DNA of 48,598 nucleotides from Vineibacter terrae (GTDB lineage Bacteria > Pseudomonadota > Alphaproteobacteria > Reyranellales > Reyranellaceae): the NCBI RefSeq assembly GCF_008039615.1, contig NZ_VDUZ01000064.1, forward strand, positions 1 through 48,598, given 5' to 3'. A model generated the notes under the pieces. That model saw only the letters and a program-made list of their open reading frames with translations, made no database searches and had not been told where the DNA came from. Made by a program: the position numbers and the translations under genes. Position 1 is the stretch's first letter; every line of letters starts with the position of its first letter. Shown in pieces: positions 16,393-23,726 of the stretch.

Positions 16393-16410
16393 ATTCCGAT
16401 ATATCGGAAT
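16393..16410. promoter_or_regulatory. Perfect 18-bp palindrome, candidate IclR operator
   Basis: ATTCCGATATATCGGAAT is a perfect palindrome in the divergent gap between the binding-protein gene and the IclR gene. The following bases extend it to ATATCGGAATATTG, 12 bases of which recur in front of the racemase gene at 12653. Length and position fit an IclR-family operator controlling both directions. Binding itself is inferred. Confidence 0.65.
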
Positions 16411-16489
16411 ATTGTACGGCTAATCGGATTCATTGCCTTATTTGGCGGCGACGTCAAGGGGCCGATGACGCAGCCATCGAAGGACAGCC

Positions 16490-17230
16490 ATGCCGACCCT
16501 GATTCCAGCGGCCAGCCGTGCGCTTGCAGTGTTCGAGGTGTTCGCGCGCGAGAAGCGCGAGCTGTCCAATTCGGACATGGCCCGGTTCCTGTCCGTGGCC
16601 GACAGCAGCTGCTCGGACCTGCTGCACACCCTGCATTCGCTGGGCTACCTGATGCGCACGTCGCGCACGCGCCGCTTCTATCCCACCGGACGCCTGCACG
16701 AGATCGCACGCCAGATCGCCGAGAACGACCCGCTGACGACGGTGGGCCGCGAGGCGGTGGAGCTGCTGGCCGAGCGCGCCAACGAAAGCGCCTCCTTCGG
16801 GATCATCGACACCACGGCGGTGAAGGTCGTGGCGGCGCAATCCAGCAAGCACCCGCTGCGCTACATCTTCGATGTCGGCGAGCGGGTCGCCTTCCATGCA
16901 TCGGCCCTGGGCAAGGCCCTGCTGGCGCTGCTGCCACGCGAGGAGGCGCTGGCGGCGCTGCAGCGCCGGACGCTGCGCCAGGTCACACCGCACACGATCA
17001 CCAACATCGACCAGATCCTCGCCCAGCTCGAGCAGGGCCGCGAGCGCGGCTGGTACGAGACCCGCGGCGAAGGCACCGAAGGCGTCACCGCGCTCGCCGT
17101 CTCGGGCCGGCTGGGCGGCCAGCCGGTGTCGATGTCGCTGGTCGGCCCCACCGAGCGCATGGAGCGCAACCGCGAAGCCTATCTGCGGGTCCTGCAGGAC
17201 GTGCGCCGCACCATGCTCGCGGGCGACTGA
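16490..17230 (+). CDS. IclR family transcriptional regulator
   Basis: A 246-residue regulator with an N-terminal winged helix (LSNSDMARFLSVADSSCSDL followed by LHTLHSLGYL) and a C-terminal effector domain (SALGKALLALLP, RGWYETRGEGTEGVTALAVS) typical of IclR proteins that sense small carboxylates or their CoA esters. AAGGA precedes the ATG by six bases. It sits at the divergent point of the cluster and heads the plus-strand genes, so it most likely controls both halves through the ATATCGGAATAT sites. Whether it represses or activates is not visible. Confidence 0.9.
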   Translation: MPTLIPAASRALAVFEVFAREKRELSNSDMARFLSVADSSCSDLLHTLHSLGYLMRTSRTRRFYPTGRLHEIARQIAENDPLTTVGREAVELLAERANESASFGIIDTTAVKVVAAQSSKHPLRYIFDVGERVAFHASALGKALLALLPREEALAALQRRTLRQVTPHTITNIDQILAQLEQGRERGWYETRGEGTEGVTALAVSGRLGGQPVSMSLVGPTERMERNREAYLRVLQDVRRTMLAGD

Positions 17231-17261
17231 CACGCCTCACGCATCGCCATCAGGAGACATC

Positions 17262-18011
17262 ATGGATCTGGGACTCAAGGATCGCGTCGCCATCGTCACC
17301 GGCTCGGCGCGCGGCATCGGCGCGGAGACGGCGCGCATGCTGGCCAGCGAGGGCATGGCCATCGTGGTCAGCGACATCGACGGCGACGGCGCCGTGGCTG
17401 CGGCCAAGGCGATCGCGGACAACGGCGGCAAGGCGATCGGCGTGCGCTGCGATGTGCGCCGGGAAGAGGATGTGCGCGCCATGGCCGGCGCCGGCCGTGA
17501 CGCGTTCGGGCGCATCGATGTGCTGGTCAACAACGCCGGCCTGGTGAAGGACCGCAGCCTGCTGAAGATGGACGAGACCGACTGGGACCTGGTGCTCGAC
17601 GTCACGCTGAAGGGCGCGTTCCATTGCTGCCGCGCCGTGCTGCCGGCCATGCACGAGCGCAAATGGGGCCGCATCATCAACATCACGTCGCGGGCGCTGT
17701 TCGGCAACCCCGGCCAGGCCAACTACTCGTCGGCCAAGGCCGGCCTGGTGGGCTTCACGCGCGCGCTGTCCCTGGAGCAGGCGCGCAACGGCATCACCGT
17801 CAACGCCATCGCGCCCGGCTTCATCGAGACCGAGTACATCCAGAGCCTGCCCAACTACGCCCATGTGCGCGACAACGCGCTGGCGAAGAACGCGGTGCCG
17901 TTCGGCGGCGAGCCGCGCGACATCGCCTCGGCCGTGGCCTTCCTGGCCTCGGCGCACGCCCGCTACATCACCGGCACCACCCTGTTCGTGACCGGAGGCC
18001 GCTATGGATGA
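17262..18011 (+). CDS. SDR family oxidoreductase, FabG-like
   Basis: A 249-residue short-chain dehydrogenase with TGSARGIG (about residues 13-20), NNAG, ITS and YSSAK motifs and the closing IAPGFIETE and GTTLFVTGG segments, that is, a complete classical 3-oxoacyl-(ACP/CoA) reductase or 3-hydroxyacyl-CoA dehydrogenase type. AGGAG stands six bases before the ATG. Its last eight bases overlap the start of the acyl-CoA dehydrogenase gene, so the two are coupled. It may oxidise a hydroxyacyl-CoA made by the MaoC hydratase; this is inference. Confidence 0.9.
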   Translation: MDLGLKDRVAIVTGSARGIGAETARMLASEGMAIVVSDIDGDGAVAAAKAIADNGGKAIGVRCDVRREEDVRAMAGAGRDAFGRIDVLVNNAGLVKDRSLLKMDETDWDLVLDVTLKGAFHCCRAVLPAMHERKWGRIINITSRALFGNPGQANYSSAKAGLVGFTRALSLEQARNGITVNAIAPGFIETEYIQSLPNYAHVRDNALAKNAVPFGGEPRDIASAVAFLASAHARYITGTTLFVTGGRYG

Positions 18012-19161
18012 GATCGACGCCGACGGCCTGTCGCCCGAGCAGCGCCTGCTGCGCGACAATGTGCGGCGCTACCTGAAGGAGCATCTGGCGCCCCTCGTCC
18101 AGAAGAGCGAGGCGGAGAAACGCTTCCCCTTCGAGGCCATGACCGGGCTCGCCGATTTCGGCTATTTCGGCGGCTACCTGCCCGAGGATGCCGGCGGCCT
18201 CGGCCTGGACTACCTGACCTGGGCGGTGCTGATGGAGGAAGCCGGCTACTGCTGGCTGTCGCTGCGCGTGCTGCTGAGCGGGCTGAACATCGTTTCGGGC
18301 ATCATCAACACCTGCGGCACCGAGGTGCAGAAGGATCGCTTCATGCGGCCGCTGCTGCGCAACGAGCGCCGCACGTTCGTGTCGATCTCCGAGCCCGGAG
18401 TCGGCTCGAACGTGGCCGAGATCAAGACCCGCGCCGACAAGCGCGGCGACCGCTACGTGCTGAACGGCAGCAAGCTGTGGATCACCAACGGCATGTTCGC
18501 TGATTTCGGCATCGTCGTGGCGCGCACCTTCAGCGACACCTGCGATGGCGGGCTGTCGCTGTTCCTGGTCGAGAAGGCGCAGACGGCGTTCGAGCAGCGC
18601 CCGGTCGAGACGATGTTCGTGCGCAGCACCGGCACGGCCGCCTTCACGTTCGAGAACGCCGAGGTGCCGGCAGCCAACCTGCTGGGCCGCGAGGGCGAAG
18701 GCCTGAAGCAGGTCCTGATCGGCCTGAATTTCGGCCGCCTGAACGTCGCCATGGGCGCCGTCGGCGCGGCTCAGTGCGCGCTCGACCTGTCGATCGAGTA
18801 CGCCCGCGCCCGCACCCAGTTCGGCCGCCCGATCGCCTCCTTCCAGCTGGTGCAGAAGCACATCGTCGACATGACGATGAAGACGCAGGCCTCGCGCGCG
18901 TTGGGCTATCGCGCCGCACGCGCCATGCAGACGGGCCAGGCGCGCTCGGAATGCTCGATCGCCAAGCTCTACGCCACCGAGGCGGCGCACCAGGTCGCCA
19001 ACCTGGCGCTGCAGGTGCATGGCGGCATGGGCTACGCCACCGAGTATCCGATCGAGCGCATCTTCCGCGACACCCGCGGCGGCATGATTCCCGAGGGCAC
19101 GACCGAGATCCAGACCCTGATCATCGGCCGCGAGATCCTCGGCATCTCGGCCCTGACCTAG
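18004..19161 (+). CDS. Acyl-CoA dehydrogenase
   Basis: A 385-residue FAD flavoprotein that introduces a 2,3 double bond into an acyl-CoA. Family signatures are ISEPGVGSN, KLWITNG, QFGRPIASFQ, QVHGGMGY and PEGTTEIQ; the Glu at about 364 in the last one is at the usual catalytic-base position. The sequence most resembles the short/branched-chain and glutaryl-type group. It overlaps the preceding SDR gene by eight bases. Electron transfer to ETF is expected from the family. The specific acyl group is unknown. Confidence 0.93.
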   Translation: MDEIDADGLSPEQRLLRDNVRRYLKEHLAPLVQKSEAEKRFPFEAMTGLADFGYFGGYLPEDAGGLGLDYLTWAVLMEEAGYCWLSLRVLLSGLNIVSGIINTCGTEVQKDRFMRPLLRNERRTFVSISEPGVGSNVAEIKTRADKRGDRYVLNGSKLWITNGMFADFGIVVARTFSDTCDGGLSLFLVEKAQTAFEQRPVETMFVRSTGTAAFTFENAEVPAANLLGREGEGLKQVLIGLNFGRLNVAMGAVGAAQCALDLSIEYARARTQFGRPIASFQLVQKHIVDMTMKTQASRALGYRAARAMQTGQARSECSIAKLYATEAAHQVANLALQVHGGMGYATEYPIERIFRDTRGGMIPEGTTEIQTLIIGREILGISALT

Positions 19162-19179
19162 GCTCGGACCCGTCAGAAG

Positions 19180-19293
19180 AAACCACAGAGGCACAGAGAC
19201 ACAGAGGCCGCACAGAGAAAGGACGATCGCGCGCGGCGGCGCGCAACTTTTCAATCTCTGTGCCTTCTCTGTGCCTCTGTGTCTCTGTGGTTG
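19180..19293. repeat. CACAGAG-rich long inverted repeat
   Basis: The left arm, AACCACAGAGGCACAGAGAC, and the right arm, GTGCCTCTGTGTCTCTGTGG, are near-complementary over more than 30 bases around a G+C-rich centre. It lies between the acyl-CoA dehydrogenase and MaoC genes, so it may weaken or end the upstream transcript. The motif family is common in unrelated bacterial intergenic regions. Confidence 0.8.
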
Positions 19294-19319
19294 CCTTCAC
19301 GGCAACATCAGGAGACAGC

Positions 19320-19820
19320 ATGAGCAATCCGTCCGTCATCGAGGCCGTGGCGCAGGCGGCCATCTACTGGGAAGACCTGCCGGTCGGCACCCGCTACACC
19401 ACCTCCTCGCGCACCATCACCGAGGCCGATGTCGCGGCCTTCGCGGCGCTGACCGGCGATTTCAACCGCCTGCATGTCGATGCCGAATACGCCAAGGCCA
19501 GCATCTACGGCCAGCGCATCGCGCACGGCATGCTGGTGGCGTCGTTCATGGCCGGCCTCACCTCGCGCTCGATCCCCAACCAGCTGATGGAAGGCGCGCT
19601 CTTCGGCGTGCTGCAGAACACGCTGAAGTTCCCCAGGCCGACCTTCATCGGCGACACCATCCGGGTCGAGATCGAGGTCGTCGAGCAGCGGCCCACCAGC
19701 CGGCCCGACCGCGGCCTGATCAGCTTTCTGCGCAAGGCCATCAACCAGCGCAACGAGGTGGCCGCCGAGCTCGGCGCGACGTGCCTGCTGAAGCGCCGCA
19801 ACCCGGCGGTGGCATCATGA
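19320..19820 (+). CDS. MaoC-like acyl dehydratase
   Basis: A 166-residue hot-dog-fold hydratase. The active-site region TGDFNRLHVDAEYAKASIYG, followed by QRIAHGML, has the Asp/His pair of (R)-specific enoyl-CoA hydratases and of itaconyl/mesaconyl-CoA hydratases. AGGAG precedes the ATG by five bases. Its stop overlaps the start of the citrate-synthase-like gene by four bases (ATGA), so the two enzymes are probably made in equal amounts and act in succession. Hydration of the enoyl-CoA produced by the neighbouring dehydrogenase is the natural reading. Confidence 0.9.
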   Translation: MSNPSVIEAVAQAAIYWEDLPVGTRYTTSSRTITEADVAAFAALTGDFNRLHVDAEYAKASIYGQRIAHGMLVASFMAGLTSRSIPNQLMEGALFGVLQNTLKFPRPTFIGDTIRVEIEVVEQRPTSRPDRGLISFLRKAINQRNEVAAELGATCLLKRRNPAVAS

Positions 19821-20599
19821 CCCAGGCCGTCGTGAAGACCGATATCGGCTACACCACCACCGACACCATCATGGTGCGCGGGCTCAACCTCGCGACCGAG
19901 ATCATCGGCACGTTCGACTTCGTCGACATGATCTTCCACACCATGCTGTCGCGCCGGCCAAGCCCGCAGGAAAAGGCGATGGTCAACGCCCTGCTGGTGA
20001 CCACGGCCGACCACGGCATCACCCCCAGCTCGCTTGCCGCGCGGCTGACCTATATCGGCGCGCCCGAGGCGCTGCAGGGCGCCGTGGCCACCGGCCTGCT
20101 GGGCGCCGGCAGCGTGTTCCTGGGCACGATGCAGAACGCCGCCGAGATGCTGTGCGACGCCGCCCGGCCACTCGCCGCCGACACCGACGACGCGGCAATC
20201 CGCGACGCGGTGCGCGACTTGATCCGGCGCCACAAGGCCGAGCGCCGCGCCATCTACGGCGTCGGCCACCCGATCCATGTCGATGGCGACCCGCGGGTGC
20301 CGGCGCTGCGCGAGGTGTCGCGTGCCAACGGCTTCTTCGGCGTGCACTGGCGCATGATGGACATGATCGCCGCGGTGCTGGCGAGCGAGCATGGCAAGAA
20401 GCTGCCGGTGAACGCCGTCGGCGCCATCGCGGCGATGGTGGCGGCCATGGGGCTGGACCCGCTGATCGCACGCGGCCTGTCGCTGGTCGGCCGCTCGGCC
20501 GGGCTGCTGGCCCACATCCTGGAGGAGAAGGAGGCACCCATGGCCCGCGAGGCCTGGGAGCTGGTGCTGCGCGCCGACCCGCGCAACGTGCTGCCGTGA
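19817..20599 (+). CDS. Citrate synthase superfamily protein, citryl-CoA-lyase-like
   Basis: A 260-residue protein, far shorter than citrate synthase (about 400 or more). It keeps two recognisable active-site blocks: TTADHGITPSSLAARLT, whose H66 matches the first catalytic His, and GVGHPIHVDGDPR, whose H151 matches the second. I could not locate a clear equivalent of the third catalytic residue (Asp375 of pig citrate synthase). Short members of this superfamily include citryl-CoA lyases, which cleave a 3-hydroxy-3-carboxyacyl-CoA to acetyl-CoA and a 2-oxoacid. With its gene coupled to the MaoC hydratase, a final C-C cleavage step is plausible. The reaction is inferred. Confidence 0.8.
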   Translation: MTQAVVKTDIGYTTTDTIMVRGLNLATEIIGTFDFVDMIFHTMLSRRPSPQEKAMVNALLVTTADHGITPSSLAARLTYIGAPEALQGAVATGLLGAGSVFLGTMQNAAEMLCDAARPLAADTDDAAIRDAVRDLIRRHKAERRAIYGVGHPIHVDGDPRVPALREVSRANGFFGVHWRMMDMIAAVLASEHGKKLPVNAVGAIAAMVAAMGLDPLIARGLSLVGRSAGLLAHILEEKEAPMAREAWELVLRADPRNVLP

Positions 20600-20666
20600 T
20601 GCAATCCCGCAAGGCGGAACAAGCGTCGCGACGCCCGGTCACCCCGGCCGGGCCGACGGCGCGGCC

Positions 20667-21245
20667 TCAGTTCACGACCTCGCCCTTGTAGACGCCCCAG
20701 ACCTTGATGCGCTCGATCCAGCCGACAAGCGGGCCGACCTGCACGCGGCACCATTCGCCGCTGCAGGATTTCACCAGGCAGATCACCTCGGTCTGCAGCC
20801 GGGCGATCTCGGTCGCGTTGGTGGCCGGCGTCTTGTAGAGGATCGCCTCTTTGGCCGAGACCGTGACCGAGCGCTTGCCGGTCAGCAGGCTCTGGTGCAC
20901 CCAGCCGCCCGAGCCTTGCCAGTCGCGGATCTTCCGCCAGTTCTCGTACTCGGCGATGATCTCGACCGGCATGGATTTGCGCTTGAAGACCCAATCGATG
21001 GGATAGCGGCTGCCGGGGCCGGTGCGCACGTTGGTCTCGTCCGACCGCAGGGACGCGAAGCGCGGCAGCGGCAAGCCGGTGCCCTTGCGCAGGGGCGGCG
21101 GCCCCTCGGCTGTCACCCGCGACCCGAACTGCTGCGCCGGCGCAGGCGACAGGCCTACGAACGCGATCGACAGCAGCACCAGGGACGCCGCGACAGCAGC
21201 CGCCTTGACGACGGCGCGGGGCGCGGCCACGCGGGAACGCAACAT
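20667..21245 (-). CDS. Exported protein with bacterial SH3-like domains
   Basis: A 192-residue protein with a hydrophobic N-terminal segment (AAAVAASLVLLSIAFVGLSPAPAQ) acting as signal peptide or anchor. Two SH3-like units follow: NVRTGPGSRYPIDWVFK to GGWVHQSLLTG, and ILYKTPATNA to CRVQVGPLVGWIERI. Such domains bind cell-wall or peptide ligands. ATG 21245 was chosen because the signal region starts normally there; ATG 21281 is the alternative, and neither has a clear ribosome-binding site. It is divergent from the hydroxyacid dehydrogenase gene. Function beyond the envelope location is unknown. Confidence 0.82.
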   Translation of the reverse strand: MLRSRVAAPRAVVKAAAVAASLVLLSIAFVGLSPAPAQQFGSRVTAEGPPPLRKGTGLPLPRFASLRSDETNVRTGPGSRYPIDWVFKRKSMPVEIIAEYENWRKIRDWQGSGGWVHQSLLTGKRSVTVSAKEAILYKTPATNATEIARLQTEVICLVKSCSGEWCRVQVGPLVGWIERIKVWGVYKGEVVN

Positions 21246-21451
21246 CTGGAACTTATACCCTATCCCGAGCCGCGCGGCCATTGCAGACCGCCGTGCAAGG
21301 GGCCGGAATCGTTGGCGAAATGCTTCCGCGTGACGGCTGGCGGGCGCGCTGGACTCGCGGCACGGCCCTTGCTATTGCCGAGCTGACATCGACCCGGGCG
21401 CCGCACGCCGACGCGGCTCCTCAAGACACCCACGGGCCCGCCGGAGCCAAT

Positions 21452-22444
21452 ATGCCGTTTGCGCAGAAGAAGCCGCTGGTGATCGTCACCCGCAAGCTGC
21501 CCGACGCCATCGAAACGCGCATGATGGAGCTGTTCGACACCCGGCTCAACGCCGACGACAAGCCCCTGTCGCAGGCCCAGCTGGTCGAGGCGGTCAAGCA
21601 GGCCGACGTGCTGGTGCCGACCGTGACCGACCGGATCGATTCCAAGGTCTTGGCGCAGGCGGCGCCGAAGCTGCGGCTGATCGCCAGCTTCGGCACCGGT
21701 GTCGACCATATCGACCTCGACAGCGCCCGCCAGCGCGGCATCACCGTCACCAACACCCCGGGCGTCCTGACCGAGGACACCGCCGACATGACCATGGCCC
21801 TGATCCTGGCCGTGGCACGGCGGCTCGGCGAGGGCGAGCGCCTGGTGCGGGCCGGCAAGTGGACCGGCTGGGCGCCGACAGCCATGCTGGGCGGCCGGAT
21901 CTGGGGCAAGCGGCTGGGGATCGTGGGCATGGGCCGCATCGGCCAGGCGCTGGCACGGCGCGCCCGCGGCTTCGGCATGACCGTCCATTACCACAACCGC
22001 CGCCGGGTCCATCCCGACATCGAGCGGGCGCTGGAGGCCACCTACTGGGAAAGCCTCGACCAGATGCTGGCGCGGATGGACATCGTGTCGGTGAACTGCC
22101 CGCACACGCCGGGCACCTACCACCTGCTCTCGGCGCGGCGCCTGAAGCTGCTGCGGTCGACCTCGATCGTGGTCAACACGGCACGCGGCGAGGTGATCGA
22201 CGAGAACGCGCTGATCCGCATGCTGCGCGGCAAGGAGCTGGCCGGCGCCGGGCTGGACGTGTTCGAGCACGAGCCGGCGATCAGCCCCAAGCTGCTGGAG
22301 CTCGACAACGTGGTGCTGCTGCCGCATATGGGCTCGGCCACACTCGAGGGCCGCATCGAGATGGGCGAGAAGGTGCTGATCAACATCAAGACCTTCGCGG
22401 ACGGCCACAAGCCGCCCGACCGCGTCTTCGCAGCGATGCTGTAG
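21452..22444 (+). CDS. D-2-hydroxyacid dehydrogenase, glyoxylate/hydroxypyruvate reductase type
   Basis: A 330-residue NAD(P)-dependent dehydrogenase of 2-hydroxyacids. The substrate-domain motif is IASFGTGVDHID, the Rossmann site is GMGRIG at 159-164, and the catalytic residues are R245 in NTARGEVID, a Glu in DVFEHEP and H292 in LPHMGSAT. NRRR after the second beta strand suggests preference for NADPH. The start at 21452 has GGAG six bases upstream; the open frame continues upstream but without conserved features. It runs tail-to-tail with the YihY gene, three bases apart. The GyaR-like assignment is by family; the physiological substrate is not proved. Confidence 0.9.
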   Translation: MPFAQKKPLVIVTRKLPDAIETRMMELFDTRLNADDKPLSQAQLVEAVKQADVLVPTVTDRIDSKVLAQAAPKLRLIASFGTGVDHIDLDSARQRGITVTNTPGVLTEDTADMTMALILAVARRLGEGERLVRAGKWTGWAPTAMLGGRIWGKRLGIVGMGRIGQALARRARGFGMTVHYHNRRRVHPDIERALEATYWESLDQMLARMDIVSVNCPHTPGTYHLLSARRLKLLRSTSIVVNTARGEVIDENALIRMLRGKELAGAGLDVFEHEPAISPKLLELDNVVLLPHMGSATLEGRIEMGEKVLINIKTFADGHKPPDRVFAAML

Positions 22445-22447
22445 GCT

Positions 22448-23317
22448 TCAGCCCTCGCCTTCGGTGCCCTCGGCGCCGCGGACCTCGAGCGCATCGCGGG
22501 TAGCGCGGCCGACCTGGCCGGCGACCAGCACGATGATCGCCGAGTAGTAGACCCAGACCATGACGGCGGCGAGCGCGCCGGCGGCGCCGAAGGCGCTGGC
22601 CAGCACGCTGTGCGCGAAATACCAGGCGATGGCGCTGTTGCCGATCAGGAACAGCACCGCCACCACCGCGCCGCTGATCAGCGCGAAGCGCCAGGGGATC
22701 GGCACGTCGGGCAGGAACTTGTAGATCAGCGCGAAGAAGCCGGCCGTGACGCCCAGCGACCAGCCCTCCGATAAGGCCGAGCCGAGATACTGGCCCAGCC
22801 ACGGCAGGCGGCGCAACACCCCGTCATAGGCGGCGATGGTGGCGGTGGCCGTGAACACCAGGATGAACAGCACGCCGATCACCGCCATCAGCCCCAGCGC
22901 CAGCAGCCGCGAGCGGATCTCCGCCAGCACCGGATGGCGCCGCCAGCCGACTCCCGGCCCCCAGATCACGTCGAACGCCGAATCCAGCTCGACGAAGATC
23001 GCCGTGCCGGAATAGAGGATCACCCCGACGCTGACGATGGTCGTCCAGGTCGAGCCGCCGCGGAACAGGCCTTCCTGCACGGCACGACGGATCACCTCCA
23101 GGTTCTCGACGCCCAGCGCCTCGGACAGGCCCGACATGATCGCCTCTTCCGCCGCCATGTGGCCCAGGATCGGATCGGCGATGGTGATGGCCACCAGCAA
23201 GATCGGGCCGACCGAGAACAGGGCGTAGAACGCGATCGCGGCCGCCATCGATGTCAGGCGGTTATCGAAAAAGCCGTTCCAGGTCGCAACGACGATCGTC
23301 TTCAGCGTCTGCAGCAT
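22448..23317 (-). CDS. YihY/virulence factor BrkB family membrane protein
   Basis: A 289-residue inner-membrane protein with six predicted transmembrane segments, among them AIAFYALFSVGPILLVAIT, LLALGLMAVIGVLFILVFTA and ALISGAVVAVLFLIGNSAI. Hallmarks of the family are the early MAAAIAFYALFSVGP and the closing LASAFGAAGALAAVMVWVYYSA. Such proteins were once called RNase BN by mistake; their role is unknown. It starts 12 bases after the DUF35 stop and may share that operon. Confidence 0.9.
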   Translation of the reverse strand: MLQTLKTIVVATWNGFFDNRLTSMAAAIAFYALFSVGPILLVAITIADPILGHMAAEEAIMSGLSEALGVENLEVIRRAVQEGLFRGGSTWTTIVSVGVILYSGTAIFVELDSAFDVIWGPGVGWRRHPVLAEIRSRLLALGLMAVIGVLFILVFTATATIAAYDGVLRRLPWLGQYLGSALSEGWSLGVTAGFFALIYKFLPDVPIPWRFALISGAVVAVLFLIGNSAIAWYFAHSVLASAFGAAGALAAVMVWVYYSAIIVLVAGQVGRATRDALEVRGAEGTEGEG

Positions 23318-23329
23318 GCGCCGCCCGTG

Positions 23330-23719
23330 TCAGGCCGCAGCGACGAAGCGCGGCACGGCGCGGTCGCCGAAAGGCGCGACCGTGGCCCGCACCCGCGCCC
23401 CGATCGCCAGCGACGGATCGGCGTGGGCCATCATGCGCACCCCCTCGTCGAGGTCGACCAGCGCGATGGCATAGGGTGCGAAGGGCTGCAGCGCCGCCGA
23501 CGGCGGGCGGTGCACGACGGTAATCGAGAAGATCGTGCCGGTGCCGGCCGCCGTGCGCATCGCGACCTTCGCCGAGCCGCAGGCCGTGCAGTGGCCGCGG
23601 GGATAGAACTGTGCCGCGCCGCAGTCGGTGCAGGCCTCGTAGCCGATCCGGCCCTCGGCGATCCCGGCCCACCAGTCGCGCGCGATCGGATCGGCGGACA
23701 CGTTCGTTGCTTCTGTCAT
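23330..23719 (-). CDS. DUF35 Zn-ribbon / OB-fold protein, thiolase partner
   Basis: A 129-residue protein with a rubredoxin-like zinc ribbon, C30-x2-C33 and C44-x2-C47, followed by an OB fold (GTGTIFSITVVHRPP, YAIALVDLDEGVRMMAH). Proteins of this type form complexes with SCP2-thiolase-like or aldolase subunits and can bind acyl-CoA. Seven bases separate it from the stop of the thiolase-like gene, so the two are co-expressed. What the complex does is not known. Confidence 0.88.
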   Translation of the reverse strand: MTEATNVSADPIARDWWAGIAEGRIGYEACTDCGAAQFYPRGHCTACGSAKVAMRTAAGTGTIFSITVVHRPPSAALQPFAPYAIALVDLDEGVRMMAHADPSLAIGARVRATVAPFGDRAVPRFVAAA

Positions 23720-23726
23720 GCCTACC

